The notes: generated by a model from the sequence alone, not told the origin. A stretch of 64,000 bases of DNA from Methanobacterium sp. SMA-27 (GCF_000744455.1 NZ_JQLY01000001.1:2138501-2202500), one strand, 5' to 3'. Positions 47,445-58,604 are shown, counted from the stretch's first letter. Made by a program: numbers and translations.

Positions 47445-48808
47445 TCTGATACCTCGAATTCTCTTTCAAGTATTATTGCCCTGGCAGGACATGCATTTGA
47501 GCAGGCTCCACAGTATGTGCATTTTGAATCATCTACTACAATTTTACCTTCTGAATCTTCTTTAATTGCTTCCTCAGGACATATTTTTGTACAAAGTTTG
47601 CAGTTCATACATAGTTTGTCCTGTACAAAGCTGAAACCCTCTTTTATGGATTTTTTAACGGTTGCAGTTCTTGGTATAGCATTCATTGGGCAATGTATTG
47701 CGCATTTTTCACAGAGGATACATTTTTCAAGATCCACATCTATTGAACCTCGTCTAAGAGTGATTGCACCTTTCGGGCAAATTTCTGAACATATACCACA
47801 AGATACACAGTCTTCTGTAACACTTCCATCCCACTCAACTGTTTTTAAAATCCTAGCTTTATTAACATCACAAGATTGAACACATTTACCGCATGAAACA
47901 CAGAAACCTTGTATACGGCGATCTGGATCATTAGATAGTCTAAGAGTACCTACTGGACAGACATCCAGACATTCCATTGTATTGCACTCTTCACATAATG
48001 TTGGATCATATCGCAGTTTGCCTTCTATTACACGAAGTGCTCCGTGTGTACAAGCCTCGGCACAGAGTCCACAGTTGAGACATGATACAATTGACCCTGT
48101 TGTTTCTTCCCCTTCTTCAAGATTCCTTATTTTAATCTTAAAATCTTCAATGTACATTGCTTTGTTTGGACATTCCGTTACACATTTAAGGCAAAGGGTG
48201 CATTTTTTTTCATCTATAATCCCGTCTTTTATTGCACCTACAGGACATACATCTTCACAAATTCTACAGTCTGTACATTTGCCTTCAGAATCTATGTCAA
48301 CCATTAAAGCACCAGTTGGACAGTAATATTCACATCTTCCACAAAGGGTGCAGTTGTCAGGATCTGTACAAATATTTATCCTTTTAACATTTTCTTCCTC
48401 TTTCTCTACTCTTGAACCAGGTTGAATTGTCAAATTAAGAGATTCAAGGAATTTGAGTTGTCTTTCCTCAATAACATCCTGCGCATCTGCCCTTGCATTT
48501 ATTGGACATGCATCCACACATATGCCACATCTTGCACATATGCCCTTTACAACGCCATCTTCAATTTTTATGTTGTTAACTGGGCATGTCATCTCACAAA
48601 CACCACATGCATTACATTTGGCCCTGTCGACAACAAAACCTCCATATTTATTCTTGAATATGGCACTGTTTGGACAAGCCTCAGCACATGCACCGCAGGT
48701 TATGCAGCTGAATGCTTTACCATCTATAATTCTTATTGCTTGTGTTGGGCATTCTTCAACGCACTTTCCAATGCCTTCACATTTCTTAGTTGATAGGAAC
48801 ATGACCAT
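47441..48808 (-). CDS. ehbK: Energy-converting hydrogenase B polyferredoxin
   Basis: 455 residues with fourteen cysteine clusters that I count, each CxxC(x2)Cx3CP-like (the first is [12 protein letters not shown], the ninth [14 protein letters not shown], the last [12 protein letters not shown]). It therefore can hold about fourteen [4Fe-4S] clusters and is the likely electron wire or store of Ehb. This repeated structure explains the unusually long open frames on the opposite strand, which are not genes. 51 bp separate it from ehbJ. Confidence 0.95.
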   Translation of the reverse strand: MVMFLSTKKCEGIGKCVEECPTQAIRIIDGKAFSCITCGACAEACPNSAIFKNKYGGFVVDRAKCNACGVCEMTCPVNNIKIEDGVVKGICARCGICVDACPINARADAQDVIEERQLKFLESLNLTIQPGSRVEKEEENVKRINICTDPDNCTLCGRCEYYCPTGALMVDIDSEGKCTDCRICEDVCPVGAIKDGIIDEKKCTLCLKCVTECPNKAMYIEDFKIKIRNLEEGEETTGSIVSCLNCGLCAEACTHGALRVIEGKLRYDPTLCEECNTMECLDVCPVGTLRLSNDPDRRIQGFCVSCGKCVQSCDVNKARILKTVEWDGSVTEDCVSCGICSEICPKGAITLRRGSIDVDLEKCILCEKCAIHCPMNAIPRTATVKKSIKEGFSFVQDKLCMNCKLCTKICPEEAIKEDSEGKIVVDDSKCTYCGACSNACPARAIILEREFEVSE

Positions 48809-48859
48809 TACCTTCTAAAATTTTAATGATTATTTTATTTTGTTATCCATTTATTTCTA

Positions 48860-49108
48860 TTATCCTCTTCCAAATGTTATTTTACCGATAATTATCCCTG
48901 CCAAGGCTGCTATCAAACCATTAGCAAGGATAGAATCCGTGTACCATGGGAAAGGACCCAATTGGTATGCCATAATTAATACCACAATTGCTAGCACAAC
49001 GAATACTGAAGCAGGAAATTTTAAGTTGCTGCCTATGCTGGGCTTAATTCTGGTTCCAATTATGAATCCTATTATAAATCCTAAGATTAATGGGCCACTG
49101 TAAACCAT
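48860..49108 (-). CDS. ehbJ: Energy-converting hydrogenase B subunit J
   Basis: 82 residues with three membrane segments (ILGFIIGFIIGT, VFVVLAIVVLIMAY, LIAALAGIIIGKITFG). Small Ehb membrane subunit, recognised by position between ehbI and ehbK and by its hydrophobic profile; the sequence alone says little. Starts 1 bp after the ehbI stop. Confidence 0.82.
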   Translation of the reverse strand: MVYSGPLILGFIIGFIIGTRIKPSIGSNLKFPASVFVVLAIVVLIMAYQLGPFPWYTDSILANGLIAALAGIIIGKITFGRG

Positions 49109-49109
49109 T

Positions 49110-49583
49110 TTATTTACTCTCCATATTCTTCAGTAGCTTTTCGCTTTCGAGGAATGTTATTACAACAGCACTCAATCCAACAAGCACTTTCAGACCTACA
49201 ACAAAGTTAAGGTATGGTATTATACCTGCGTGTAGTGGGTCAGGGTAATCAAATATATTCACAATATTAGGTGGAACTATATGATAAAGGTCAACCCCCA
49301 AATTGTAAAGGAAAAATCCTGTTGTAAATAGTCCTGCTAATCCTAAAAATACGTATCCAAGAGCACCTATACTTTCAATGGATGCCATAAAATTGTGTGA
49401 AAATTTTATTGGACTTTCTTTTAATCCATATACTATGAGACAGAATATTATTCCCGAAGCTATGATTGCTCCTCCCTGAAATCCTCCTCCAGGTGTAATG
49501 TGACCTCCAAGTATGGTAAGTGCACCGTAACAGATTAATATCAATGCAGCAGGGAATACGAATATTTTGAGTATTGTACTCAT
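49110..49583 (-). CDS. ehbI: Energy-converting hydrogenase B subunit I (MnhB-like)
   Basis: 157 residues, homologous to antiporter subunit MnhB/Mrp[36 protein letters not shown] is the diagnostic GGGFQGG loop. Four membrane helices. Mrp-like subunits of Ehb are thought to couple ion flow to ferredoxin reduction. Its start overlaps the ehbH stop by one base (TAATG). Confidence 0.9.
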   Translation of the reverse strand: MSTILKIFVFPAALILICYGALTILGGHITPGGGFQGGAIIASGIIFCLIVYGLKESPIKFSHNFMASIESIGALGYVFLGLAGLFTTGFFLYNLGVDLYHIVPPNIVNIFDYPDPLHAGIIPYLNFVVGLKVLVGLSAVVITFLESEKLLKNMESK

Positions 49584-49864
49584 TAATCTTCACCTCCAAG
49601 ATCAACTTGACCCCTTCCAAAGACTAGAAGAGTTATAATAACTGCCGAAACAAGTATTAATGCTTCACCAAGAGTATCGTATCCTCTCCAATCAAACACA
49701 ACATTAGTAACCATGTTAGGAGCAATGTGTGGACCTACCCAATTGTAGATATAACTTATTCCAGGATAGATCATTGGTTTGAAATCAACTATCGATTGAA
49801 AGAGAGTTATTGTGAATACAACTAGTGCAAATCCAGCTATTAGATTTCTTAATCCATCAGACAT
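49583..49864 (-). CDS. ehbH: Energy-converting hydrogenase B subunit H
   Basis: 93 residues, two hydrophobic segments ([15 protein letters not shown] and [19 protein letters not shown]), with the DTLGEAL motif of the MnhA/MbhE-like C-terminal part. Overlaps ehbG by 8 bp. Assigned from order and motif. Confidence 0.85.
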   Translation of the reverse strand: MSDGLRNLIAGFALVVFTITLFQSIVDFKPMIYPGISYIYNWVGPHIAPNMVTNVVFDWRGYDTLGEALILVSAVIITLLVFGRGQVDLGGED

Positions 49865-50195
49865 TCAAATTCCCCCAATAGAATAGTGTTACTATAATTC
49901 CAAGTGCTAGAATAACATAGAAGCTCATGCTTGCAAGTGAATCATTTTGTTCCCTTTTAAGTCTGGGCATGATTGGCATTGCCAGAAATACAAGTACGAA
50001 CACTAATACTACCAATGCTATCATTAGAGTTTTGTTCAAAAGTCTTAGCATTACTACTGCAATTAAAATGGAAGATATGAGTGTTATCTCTGCTGTTAAC
50101 ATGGACGATGCTGCTATATTTGTAACAGGTTTGTCATCTCCTGTTTCCATTCTAACGTCCTTTATTTTTTTCAGTATAATATCGTAGATGTTCAT
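49857..50195 (-). CDS. ehbG: Energy-converting hydrogenase B subunit G
   Basis: 112 residues with three membrane helices; a soluble first part ([27 protein letters not shown]) then [34 protein letters not shown]. No outside homologue recognised; called from its place in the ehb order and length. Follows ehbF by 15 bp. Confidence 0.83.
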   Translation of the reverse strand: MNIYDIILKKIKDVRMETGDDKPVTNIAASSMLTAEITLISSILIAVVMLRLLNKTLMIALVVLVFVLVFLAMPIMPRLKREQNDSLASMSFYVILALGIIVTLFYWGNLNV

Positions 50196-50210
50196 ATAAT
50201 CCCCCTTTCT

Positions 50211-51713
50211 CTAAGCAATACTGATCGCCAGCCCCTGCAAGAAATTTGTTGCAAGTTGTGGATAAAGACCTAACACCAAACATATAACAAGGAATGCAAC
50301 CATTGCAACCAATGTAATCTTTGGTATTTTTTCATTTTTAATTTCTAGATCAGCGGGCTTCGGTCTTAGGTAAATGGTATGGAAAGCCCTCATAAATGTC
50401 ATAAATGTTACAATACTCATTAATACCATAATTATTGCAATTTCTGGCAGACCCGAATTTAATGAAGCCTGAACAAGCATCAATTTACTTTGGAATGCAT
50501 TGAATGGAGGCACACCTGCTAATGCGATACCTGCAAGGAGTACAAGAAGTGCAGATTTAGGTGTTGCAACCAGCATCCCTCCTAACTTTCGCATATCCGT
50601 TTCTTTGGTTTTGTACATTATTGTTCCAAATCCAATGAATAGAAATGCGGTTATAATTGATTCGTTAACAGCTTGGAAAAGTCCTGCTGTAATACCAAAC
50701 ACAGTTCCAAGACCAAGACCAACTCCTATATACCCTAGTTCACCTACAGCAAGGAATGCTATCAATCGTTTGAAATCTGTTTGGGTTATGGCCATTGTTA
50801 TGCCCAATACCATTGCAACCAAAGATATTCCCAGGATGAAAACATGTGTAAATGGAATGTATGAAAATATTCTTATGATAATTACTCCAAGTGCAACTAA
50901 ACTAAAGACAGAAAATGCCTGGAGTAATGCTGCTCCGGTTGGAAGTGCTTTGCTGTACATTGCAGATTTAATTGTATGGAATGGAGGGAGGCCAGTTCCA
51001 TATAGCCACCCAAATATGATTAAACTGCAGGCCATAAGCAGTACCGGACTTTGTGGATTTACTAAACCATTTCTAATTGAATATACCATGTCTGTTACGT
51101 TTACGTTACCTGTAACTCCCAGAAGGAGAGCAATTCCCAATAAAAGAATTGGTGAAGCTATGCTTCCCAGTATCATGTATTTGAGTGCTGTTTCATAGTT
51201 ATTATTAACCTTGGAAACCAGTACAATACCAACTTGTGCAAGGGCAGCAATTTCAAAGAATACATAAAGGTTGAATATATCATCTGATAAAAGCATGGCT
51301 ATTATTGATGCTGTTCCCATTAGCATGAGGTATATGTAGACACCCGATGGTTTTTTTACCTCATATAGAGATATGAATATGGCAAATAAACCAACAATAC
51401 CCAGTATAAATATCATGAGTTTTTGGGCGCTTCCATAGACATATGTAATTGCAGGGTGGAAAATGTTCAGTGCTGTTCCTGTTATTGATGCTGGAAGACC
51501 TGCTGATATTGTTGGATTTTGTGCTAAGGGAGGATATCCTCCAAAGTATTGTATACCATAATTCGCAAGAAGTGGTATTATTGGAAGTGCCAGTGCAACC
51601 ACTATTGAAATTGCCTTTACAGTCCTAGTCCTTTCATGAAGAAGGTTTAGGAATAATGCACAAGTAATTGGGATTATTACCATCAATGGGATTAATAGGT
51701 TGGGAAGGTTCAT
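50211..51713 (-). CDS. ehbF: Energy-converting hydrogenase B subunit F (MnhD/NuoN-like)
   Basis: 500 residues, about fourteen membrane helices, a proton-conducting antiporter subunit. Conserved parts: [40 protein letters not shown] (with the key Glu in the FFE), [29 protein letters not shown] with the Lys, and [15 protein letters not shown]. It is the largest ion-pumping subunit of Ehb. A 103-bp gap separates it from ehbE, the widest inside the cluster apart from its ends. Confidence 0.94.
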   Translation of the reverse strand: MNLPNLLIPLMVIIPITCALFLNLLHERTRTVKAISIVVALALPIIPLLANYGIQYFGGYPPLAQNPTISAGLPASITGTALNIFHPAITYVYGSAQKLMIFILGIVGLFAIFISLYEVKKPSGVYIYLMLMGTASIIAMLLSDDIFNLYVFFEIAALAQVGIVLVSKVNNNYETALKYMILGSIASPILLLGIALLLGVTGNVNVTDMVYSIRNGLVNPQSPVLLMACSLIIFGWLYGTGLPPFHTIKSAMYSKALPTGAALLQAFSVFSLVALGVIIIRIFSYIPFTHVFILGISLVAMVLGITMAITQTDFKRLIAFLAVGELGYIGVGLGLGTVFGITAGLFQAVNESIITAFLFIGFGTIMYKTKETDMRKLGGMLVATPKSALLVLLAGIALAGVPPFNAFQSKLMLVQASLNSGLPEIAIIMVLMSIVTFMTFMRAFHTIYLRPKPADLEIKNEKIPKITLVAMVAFLVICLVLGLYPQLATNFLQGLAISIA

Positions 51714-51816
51714 TTTGATATCTCCATCAATCCATAATAGTGATGAACAATATAAACATAATTTAACTCTGTTTTTGTTCCTTTGTTGTTTGTTGAGAAG
51801 TTTGAAAGCATTTCAA

Positions 51817-52179
51817 TTACTCTCCAAGAATCTTTGATGCACTTATAGATCCATATTTTTTATTAAGTACTATTATAATTCCAAGCATCACAGCCATGGT
51901 ACTAGCCCCAATAACAATGCTCGTGAGCACAAGAGCGTATGGAAGCGGGTAAGATGCATTCTGTGAAAAATTGCTCATTGACATTCCAGGTAAAAATATG
52001 TAGACTATTCCTCCTGCTTTGTACCCTAACGATACAAGAAACAGGTTCGCACCATCACCTATAAATGCTAGCGCTATAACTTTTTTTATCAGGTTATCAA
52101 GGAATAATGCACCGAAAATACCTATTACTATCAATGCCCCTGATGTGAGAAGTGATGCTAGTTGTGTGTCCATTATCAT
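51817..52179 (-). CDS. ehbE: Energy-converting hydrogenase B subunit E (MnhC/NuoK-like)
   Basis: 120 residues, three membrane helices with the NuoK/MnhC signature [29 protein letters not shown] and [21 protein letters not shown]. Starts 1 bp after the ehbD stop. Ion-translocating small subunit next to EhbF. Confidence 0.9.
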   Translation of the reverse strand: MIMDTQLASLLTSGALIVIGIFGALFLDNLIKKVIALAFIGDGANLFLVSLGYKAGGIVYIFLPGMSMSNFSQNASYPLPYALVLTSIVIGASTMAVMLGIIIVLNKKYGSISASKILGE

Positions 52180-52180
52180 T

Positions 52181-52414
52181 TTATTCCTCCACCCTGCGAG
52201 TTCTTAAAACTGCCAGTGCAAAAAATACAGGTACTATTGCCGAACCAACAATTGCTTGGGTCAGTGCAACATCCGGGGCTTGAAGATATTGGTAAAGGAA
52301 TGCAAGTGAAGCTCCAGGAATACCTGTTAGAATAGCTGCTTTTAGAAGATCCCTTTGCATTAAAGATATTACTGCACCTAAAATCGCTGTTATCATGAAA
52401 ATGTATTCAATCAT
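52181..52414 (-). CDS. ehbD: Energy-converting hydrogenase B subunit D
   Basis: 77 residues, two or three helices, with the [47 protein letters not shown] segment common to MbhD/MnhB-N proteins (APDVALTEAxVG). Overlaps ehbC by 4 bp. Good match to the family apart from its small size, which is normal here. Confidence 0.9.
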   Translation of the reverse strand: MIEYIFMITAILGAVISLMQRDLLKAAILTGIPGASLAFLYQYLQAPDVALTQAIVGSAIVPVFFALAVLRTRRVEE

Positions 52415-52683
52415 TGTTCTTCCTCCCCATAGAAGTAACCATTGGCTATTGCATGTGCTGCAAAGGGTGCTAAAATGAAGTAGGCCACCGCCAAAAGGGG
52501 TTCATTGAGTGCTAACAGTGCTATGATAAGAGCTGTGTCTGCAACTCCCAATATATGTATTCGGGCATAGATTATATTTTCAATATTGTCCCCATACCTC
52601 AAAATCCCGTAAGCTGCTAAAAGCACCAAAAAGGCGGCTATTATGAGTATTGCTGACTGTATCAATGTTATTACATCTGTCAC
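52411..52683 (-). CDS. ehbC: Energy-converting hydrogenase B subunit C (MnhG-like)
   Basis: 90 residues, three membrane helices, resembling Mnh[40 protein letters not shown]. Four bp after ehbB. Assigned by order and homology. Confidence 0.88.
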   Translation of the reverse strand: MTDVITLIQSAILIIAAFLVLLAAYGILRYGDNIENIIYARIHILGVADTALIIALLALNEPLLAVAYFILAPFAAHAIANGYFYGEEEQ

Positions 52684-52687
52684 GTGA

Positions 52688-52945
52688 TCATCCTCTTAAA
52701 ACTCTTGCAAATGCTATAGTTCCTACTGGCCCTAAAAATATAAGTGCAGTTGCGATGTCCCTACAAAAACCAAGGTTGTACACGTGCTGCACTAATACAA
52801 GCATCGTTGCAATTGCAATACTTAATCCTGATAAACCTACCAGGGCCATTGCAATTTTCTTCCTTGTGGTGATCCTTATTGTGGCAATTGCAAAAATTGC
52901 AAGTGCCCCCATTAGAATATATTCTGATATAAGCAGTATGTTCAT
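52688..52945 (-). CDS. ehbB: Energy-converting hydrogenase B subunit B (MnhF-like)
   Basis: 85 residues, three membrane helices, resembling MnhF ([33 protein letters not shown]; ending in [16 protein letters not shown]). Overlaps ehbA by 4 bp (ATGA). Confidence 0.88.
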   Translation of the reverse strand: MNILLISEYILMGALAIFAIATIRITTRKKIAMALVGLSGLSIAIATMLVLVQHVYNLGFCRDIATALIFLGPVGTIAFARVLRG

Positions 52946-53253
52946 TCTAACATCCCTTTTATATATGATTCAAACGGAATTATCTCTTCAACTGAACGTG
53001 GAGATATTGTTGCTACTTTTAATATGCAATTTTCAGAGTCAAGATCAATTGAAAGAGTTCCGGGAGTTAATGTTATGCTATTTGCAAGAATTGTCTGTGA
53101 TATCGGCCTTTTAAGTTCGGTTTTTATTTCAACTACTACAGGTTCAACTTTCCCGTTTAAAACCCTTTTGGCAACGTCCAATTCTGCTTTGAGTATTTCA
53201 AAGATAAGAACGATGAAATAAGCTATTCCATAGAATATTCTGGTTATAAACAT
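52942..53253 (-). CDS. ehbA: Energy-converting hydrogenase B subunit A (MnhE-like)
   Basis: 103 residues, homologous to antiporter subunit Mnh[29 protein letters not shown], then [45 protein letters not shown], the family's PGT motif. First gene of the cluster; promoter upstream at about 53396-53408. Confidence 0.92.
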   Translation of the reverse strand: MFITRIFYGIAYFIVLIFEILKAELDVAKRVLNGKVEPVVVEIKTELKRPISQTILANSITLTPGTLSIDLDSENCILKVATISPRSVEEIIPFESYIKGMLE

Positions 53254-53395
53254 TGTGAATTAACTCCCTTTTTATTACCTAGACTGATTAATCATGAATA
53301 ATTAACATGGAAAACAATTTAAAACTTTATAATAAGTTCAACAATACAATCAGATCATTGCAAACCATGATAATTAATTCATCATTATAAAACAT

Positions 53396-53408
53396 GATAT
53401 ATATAAAA
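53396..53408 (-). promoter_or_regulatory. Probable TATA box of the ehb operon
   Basis: On the minus strand TTTTATATATATC stands about 145 bp before ehbA, giving a leader of about 115 nt. A weaker alternative (TATTATAAAG near 53325-53335) is closer. No ribosome binding conflict. Which is used cannot be told from sequence. Confidence 0.4.
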
Positions 53409-53508
53409 TTAACTAAATTGATTTTTCATTCAATACAAAAAGATTCTAAAAATATAATTTTAATACTTTTTCATTTGGAAAATGTTGGAAGTTAAACGGG
53501 AATTGTAA

Positions 53509-54198
53509 TTATCTAATGATAAAAAAGTTGTTACCGTATAAAACAACAGAAGCAATTACACAACCTGCCCAAATACCTAGTAAAGTTAGTCCAGCTAGTT
53601 TTTTAAATTTTTCTGATGAAATGGGATTTAACAACTGTACCCCTGAAGGCGTAAAGAGATCCAGTATTATATGACTTAAACAACCTAAAAACAGAGATAA
53701 AACTACGTAATAAATATTGAAACCAATATGTGTTGAAAAAATAAGTCCAATAATAATTAGAAACCCAAACACAGGCACTAGTTTTTTATTTAAAATTACA
53801 ATCCCTAAGATAAGTAAAATGATAATTAAAGATATCTTTAAGCTTATGTTATAATCAAAGAGCAATATGTAAGCCCCCAACACAAAAAAGGATATACAAC
53901 CGGTAATAAATATAATTCCTAATATTGAATGCATAAATCCTCTGTGATCTGAAATATAAAATAATAATGCCATCAAAGCAATTAAAACTCCTACTAGATA
54001 GGGAAGTTTGAATATGTAAAGTAATAATGCCAGTATAACTCCCAGCAATCCCATAATAATAATATTTTTCTGATTAACCTTATGATCCATATCTATTATG
54101 GATGCACCAACAACTGCTAATGCAACATAGAAAACTTCTGGAAAGAATGGAAACACCAGTATTATTGAGGCTAAGACATGTTCTTTGTAAGACGGCAT
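53509..54198 (-). CDS. Membrane-bound metal-dependent hydrolase (YdjM/LexA-binding-type fold)
   Basis: 229 residues with six to eight membrane segments. The zinc-site pattern of the family is present: MPSYKEHVLAS at the start, GASIIDMDHKVNQK, DHRGFMHSILG and LSHIILDLFTPSGVQLLNP. These make a phospholipase-C-like membrane hydrolase site. Substrate unknown. Single gene upstream of the ehb promoter region, downstream of the aspartoacylase-like gene on the same strand. Confidence 0.82.
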   Translation of the reverse strand: MPSYKEHVLASIILVFPFFPEVFYVALAVVGASIIDMDHKVNQKNIIIMGLLGVILALLLYIFKLPYLVGVLIALMALLFYISDHRGFMHSILGIIFITGCISFFVLGAYILLFDYNISLKISLIIILLILGIVILNKKLVPVFGFLIIIGLIFSTHIGFNIYYVVLSLFLGCLSHIILDLFTPSGVQLLNPISSEKFKKLAGLTLLGIWAGCVIASVVLYGNNFFIIR

Positions 54199-54290
54199 TG
54201 TATCGAACTAACTTTGTATTTTCCCATTAAATAATAATTCCTTATGAGATTCTATATAATTATTTTTAAAATATAGATGAAATAATAATA

Positions 54291-55013
54291 TCAAATCAAT
54301 CCAAAGTACTTTAGATAATATATCATTTGAAGATAGGATCGTTCAGGACTTCCATGAGTTACTTCACAGTTTTCAGATACGACCTCACAAGTAACTGCTG
54401 TAATTCCCCTAATGTTGCATTCATCTTCAATTGCACCGCTGTATAACGATCCCGCAGTTGAATGACAGATAATCTTTGATGACATAGAATTGGTTATATA
54501 TTTGGCAATAATGTAACTCTCTGGACAGGGATTCTTTGAACAGAACACACTTTCAATTCCAGGATTACTCCTTGGTTTTGTAGAATGAAAATCAGAAATT
54601 GATACAATATTCAGGTCATCAATGGCATTTAGTATTTTATTTGAAATAGAACCTTCCTTAGAAGCACTTCTATTCATATCAAATCCTTTAAATCGTCTTG
54701 AATTTTTCATTGTGGCATCGGGTATTGCAAATGGAATAATATAGACCGTACCATTTATATTTTTATCTTTCAACTCTTCTGCAAGCCATAATGCAGCAAT
54801 TTGTGCCGGAAGTTCATTTCCATGTACTCCTGCAGTTATCATGATTTTAGGGGAAGAAAATCCAATTTTAAGCATGGGAGTGCCATGTTTGGCTGCATTG
54901 ATCAACTGAGTGCATGTATAACCCTCAGGAACATATGCCATGAGATTTTCATTTTTATTTACAATTCCCCCAGTTTTATTAGAGATAATTGTAATATCAT
55001 CTTTAAGAACCAT
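54291..55013 (-). CDS. Succinylglutamate desuccinylase/aspartoacylase-family zinc hydrolase
   Basis: About 240 residues. The metallocarboxypeptidase-like site: AGVHGNELPAQ (His and Glu zinc ligands) and SISDFHSTK (third ligand), plus the DMNRSASKE and CEVVSENCEV regions. Such proteins cleave small N-acyl amino acids or related amides; this archaeal subgroup has no assigned substrate. MVLKDD (55013) is the preferred start over the Met three codons earlier. Confidence 0.85.
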   Translation of the reverse strand: MVLKDDITIISNKTGGIVNKNENLMAYVPEGYTCTQLINAAKHGTPMLKIGFSSPKIMITAGVHGNELPAQIAALWLAEELKDKNINGTVYIIPFAIPDATMKNSRRFKGFDMNRSASKEGSISNKILNAIDDLNIVSISDFHSTKPRSNPGIESVFCSKNPCPESYIIAKYITNSMSSKIICHSTAGSLYSGAIEDECNIRGITAVTCEVVSENCEVTHGSPERSYLQMIYYLKYFGLI

Positions 55014-55447
55014 TAACATCACTTAATCATTATTATCTGTGATTTAATTTTCAATACATTATTAGGTTGCAGAATACCTAATATTTAAACAATATTTCTT
55101 TAATTTTATTAAGATATAACCTATTTTATCTACTTTTTTATTCTTAGATCATAATATTCAATTTAAATCTGAAATTCTATGAAATTAAAAATGATACAAA
55201 ATTATATAGATTTTGTTTGATCCAAAGTTGCTAAAGTCATGAATTTAATAAATTAAGTTAATGATCTGATTTTCATTTTACATAGATAATTTACATAACT
55301 CATACCTAATTTTAATTAATATCCTCTTTAGATGTTGAATAAAAACATAAACAATATATGTTAAAATGTATGAAACTTTCATATTTGTTATGAATATAGT
55401 AAGGCCTTAACAATAAATAAAAATTATAAAATATTCAAGGTGATTAA
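55014..55447. other. Divergent promoter region upstream of argG
   Basis: About 430 bp, AT-rich, between the aspartoacylase-like gene (minus) and argG (plus). TATA-like stretches occur at 55354-55362 (ACAATATAT) and 55400-55430. AAGGTGAT lies a few bases before the argG ATG. No repeats or open frame found that stand out. Confidence 0.45.
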
Positions 55448-56629
55448 ATGAAAAAAGTTGTTCTTGCATTCAGTGGTGGATTGGACACAACTGTATGTGT
55501 AAAATTACTTCAGGAAAAGTATAATATGGAAGTTATAACTGCATGTGTTGATGTAGGACAGCCTGATGATGAAATTAGAAGGCCTGCAGAAGTTGCAAAT
55601 AAAATTGGTGTAAAAAAACACTACACAATTGATGCAAAGCATGAATTTGCTGAAGAATTTATATTCAGGGGTATTAAAGCCAATGCCGAATATGAAGGAT
55701 ATCCTTTAAGTACTTCACTTGCAAGGCCTTTAATAGCGATGAAGATAGTACAATTAGCTGAAAAGGAAAATGCAGATGCAATAGCACATGGTTGTACAGG
55801 AAAAGGAAATGATCAATTTAGGTTTGAAACCACAATAAGATCTTCATCCCTTTGTGAAATAATAGCCCCTGTTAGAGATTTAAGTTTAACCAGAACAGAA
55901 GAACTAGACTATGCCAAAACACATGACATCCCACTTTACTCTGAGAAGCTTTACAGTATAGATGAAAACCTCTGGGGAAGATCCATTGAGGGAGATGTAT
56001 TAGAAGATCCTATGGTTGAAACTCCAGAAGAAGCCTTTGAATGGACAGTTTCAACCGATGAAGCTCCTGACGAAGCACAAATAATAAAGATTTCCTTTGA
56101 AAAAGGTGTTCCTGTGGCCCTTGACGATGTTGAAATGGGTGCATATAAAATTATCAGCGAAAGTAACCGCATTGCCGGACTACATGGAATTGGTAGAATT
56201 GACATTATCGAAGACAGAATAATTGGTCTCAAATCAAGGGAAAATTATGAAACACCCGGTGCAGTTCTAATTCTAACTGCCCATAAGGCCCTTGAACAGT
56301 TAACTCTATCACGCGAAGAACTAAAATTTGCAAATACTATTACTCAAACCTATTCAGAAATAGTATACAATGGACTATGGCATGAACCTTTACGTGAGGA
56401 TCTTGACTGTATAGTCGACAACATGCAAAAACGTGTGACTGGAAATGTGAAGTTGAGACTTCATAAGGGCAGTATCAAAACACTTAGCCGTGAATCTCCT
56501 TACAGTCTTTACAGTGAGGAAGCAGTTACCTTTGAAGATAAAGAAACAGATCAGAGAGAAATTGCAGGAATGGTTAAAAACTACGGACTACAAGCAGCAT
56601 GCTATCAAAAAATCTGCAAAAAAAATTAA
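55448..56629 (+). CDS. argG: Argininosuccinate synthase
   Basis: 393 residues. ATP pyrophosphatase motif [16 protein letters not shown] at 5-20, then [33 protein letters not shown] and [19 protein letters not shown]. It joins citrulline and aspartate in arginine biosynthesis. Length and all motifs are standard. Ribosome binding site AGGTGAT. Followed immediately by a 10-bp stem-loop and then the BofA-like gene. Confidence 0.96.
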   Translation: MKKVVLAFSGGLDTTVCVKLLQEKYNMEVITACVDVGQPDDEIRRPAEVANKIGVKKHYTIDAKHEFAEEFIFRGIKANAEYEGYPLSTSLARPLIAMKIVQLAEKENADAIAHGCTGKGNDQFRFETTIRSSSLCEIIAPVRDLSLTRTEELDYAKTHDIPLYSEKLYSIDENLWGRSIEGDVLEDPMVETPEEAFEWTVSTDEAPDEAQIIKISFEKGVPVALDDVEMGAYKIISESNRIAGLHGIGRIDIIEDRIIGLKSRENYETPGAVLILTAHKALEQLTLSREELKFANTITQTYSEIVYNGLWHEPLREDLDCIVDNMQKRVTGNVKLRLHKGSIKTLSRESPYSLYSEEAVTFEDKETDQREIAGMVKNYGLQAACYQKICKKN

Positions 56630-56631
56630 AA

Positions 56632-56655
56632 ATTGAGGATATATTTATCCTCAAT
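56632..56655 (+). terminator. Stem-loop after argG
   Basis: ATTGAGGATA-TATT-TATCCTCAAT, a perfect 10-bp stem with a 4-nt loop starting 2 bp after the argG stop. No long T-run follows, so it may protect the mRNA end or only partly terminate transcription ahead of the next gene. Confidence 0.45.
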
Positions 56656-56714
56656 ATACCTCTTAAACAAAAGTATTGTCTTAAATCAATAAGAAATAGA
56701 TTAGGGTTAAAATA

Positions 56715-56972
56715 ATGGTCCTTAACACAATTTTAATTGGAATAATTCTCGCCGTAATAATAGCTATAGGTTTGATAATTCTTTTTAAAGCTGCAGGAAT
56801 AATAGTAAAAATATTACTTCATATGGGCTTTGGCCTAATTCTCCTTTTTATAGTAGATTTAATTCCATTTGTACATGTTCCAATTAATGTACTAACAGTT
56901 CTTGTTGCAGGGTTTGGTGGGTTCATAGGAGTTGTACTCCTAGTAATTTTAGGTGCTCTAGGGTTCTATTGA
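56715..56972 (+). CDS. BofA-family membrane protein
   Basis: 85 residues with three membrane segments. The C-terminal part (LLFIVDLIPFVHVPINVLTVLVAGFGGFIGVVLLVILG) matches the pro-sigmaK processing inhibitor BofA family (Bacillus sporulation), a family also found in methanogens where the original function cannot apply. Role unknown. ATG 56715 follows AGGGTTAAAATA; 85 bp after argG. Convergent with nnr, stop to stop with no gap. Confidence 0.75.
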   Translation: MVLNTILIGIILAVIIAIGLIILFKAAGIIVKILLHMGFGLILLFIVDLIPFVHVPINVLTVLVAGFGGFIGVVLLVILGALGFY

Positions 56973-58454
56973 TTAGATTCTTCTTTTAAATACTTTAGGG
57001 ATGTACTTCCAAATATCGCTTGCAATTAAATTGTATCCATAATCTTCTGCTGCGAGGTCACCTGCATTTCCATTAATAAAAGATCCTAAGTATGCAGCTT
57101 CAAAGGCTTCGTGTCCCTGTGCAACTAAAGCACCTACAATACCTGCCAATACATCTCCTGTTCCACCAACTGTCATACCAGGGTTTCCTGTAGAGTTAAG
57201 TTTTATTTTATCCCCATTTGAAATAATATCTGTAGATCCTTTAAGAAGTACAGTACATTTACATTTTTTAGAACATTCTAAAATGGTATCAATTTGATCA
57301 TCCAATTTTTTAGGTACATCAACTCCAAAAAATGCCTTAAATTCTGCTTTGTGAGGTGTTAATATCACTTCATTTCTATAGTGCTTAATTAAATCTAAAT
57401 TTAACAATTTAAGTGCATCTGCATCAATAACAATTGGCATGTTGATTTTTTCGATCATCTCTGTTAAAGCCAAACCAGTTTCTTCTTCTCTTCCAATACC
57501 ACAACCAATTACCATTGAATTCGCATTCTTTGATAATTCAAGTATTTTAGCAGTATCATCAAATGTTACATAGTTGTTTGAAAGGCTTTTAACAATTAAA
57601 TCAGGAGAATAGGATCTAATAGTAGATGTAACACATTTTGGACACGCAATTACAGATATATCAACTCCTGATCTTAATGCAGATATTGCTGCCAATGCAG
57701 GAGCGCCAGAATAATCTTTGCTTCCTCCCAAAACCAATAAATTACCATTTTGTCCCTTATGAGAATTAATATTCCTTTGGTTGAGCCTCAATAAATCCCC
57801 GGGACCGGTATATAACTCAGCTTGTTCAGGTATTCCAATGTCACAGACTTTTAAATCTCCCAAATATTCATCATCTGCATTTTTAAGCCCGATTTTTTTC
57901 TTATGGAATGTTACCGTAAAATCTGCCTTAACAGCCTTATGTTCCACCATTCCTGTTTGTGGATCCAGTCCTGTCGGAATATCTACTGCAATAACAGTAC
58001 TATTTGAATTATTAATAATATCTATGGCTTTAGAAACTGGTTCTCTAATCTTTCCTCTGGTTCCTGTCCCAAGTATTGCATCTACCACCAGTTCTGCACT
58101 GCTAAATCCAAATTGAGAATGATCTTCAATAATATTCAGTACAATACTATTAGTTTCAATATTTAATTTATGGAGAACTTCCCAGTTTTTCAATGATTCA
58201 GGTGAACTTATACGTGATGGATGCCCAATCAGGAAAATTTCTACTTCAAAACCATGATTAAGCAGATATCTTGCAGTTACAAATCCATCTCCTCCGTTCC
58301 CCCCAGTTCCAGCATATATATTTACTTTGCATGGTTTTGAAATTTCAAATATTTTTTGGGCAATGCACTTTCCAGCATTTTCCATCAGCAAAGTCTTTGA
58401 TATCCCCAGTGCCTCGGCGTTGACATCAACAACCATCATGTCCATTATATTCAT
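56973..58454 (-). CDS. nnr: Bifunctional NAD(P)H-hydrate epimerase / ADP-dependent dehydratase
   Basis: 493 residues. The N-terminal YjeF_N epimerase domain (about 1-215): LLMENAGKCIAQ, GTGGNGGDGFVTARYL, VDAILGTGTRGKIREP, VAVDIPTGLDP. The C-terminal carbohydrate-kinase-like dehydratase (about 225-490): HKGQNGNLLVLGGSKDYSGAPALAA, VIGCGIGREE, VIDADALKLL, LTPHKAEF and GNPGMTVGGTGDVLAGIVGALVAQG. It repairs damaged NAD(P)H hydrates. Whole fusion intact; normal length. Confidence 0.95.
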   Translation of the reverse strand: MNIMDMMVVDVNAEALGISKTLLMENAGKCIAQKIFEISKPCKVNIYAGTGGNGGDGFVTARYLLNHGFEVEIFLIGHPSRISSPESLKNWEVLHKLNIETNSIVLNIIEDHSQFGFSSAELVVDAILGTGTRGKIREPVSKAIDIINNSNSTVIAVDIPTGLDPQTGMVEHKAVKADFTVTFHKKKIGLKNADDEYLGDLKVCDIGIPEQAELYTGPGDLLRLNQRNINSHKGQNGNLLVLGGSKDYSGAPALAAISALRSGVDISVIACPKCVTSTIRSYSPDLIVKSLSNNYVTFDDTAKILELSKNANSMVIGCGIGREEETGLALTEMIEKINMPIVIDADALKLLNLDLIKHYRNEVILTPHKAEFKAFFGVDVPKKLDDQIDTILECSKKCKCTVLLKGSTDIISNGDKIKLNSTGNPGMTVGGTGDVLAGIVGALVAQGHEAFEAAYLGSFINGNAGDLAAEDYGYNLIASDIWKYIPKVFKRRI

Positions 58455-58604
58455 GTTATCACTAGTTATAAATTATAAAACAGATGATATTTATAATAAC
58501 CTAAGATCATGCAGTAAATTAATGAATATCTAATGATCTCTCAAAATAGTAAACTAAATTATTCAAATTCTATAACTAATTATTCAAAAAAATGGTGATC
58601 TACT

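Noticed and set aside
47212..48818. Several long plus-strand open frames opposite ehbK and ehbL.
   Set aside because: Antisense to the repeated cysteine codons of the polyferredoxin; translations are low-complexity His/Ser/Thr-rich.
50500..51198. A 232-codon plus-strand frame opposite ehbF.
   Set aside because: Antisense of a hydrophobic membrane protein; no start context.
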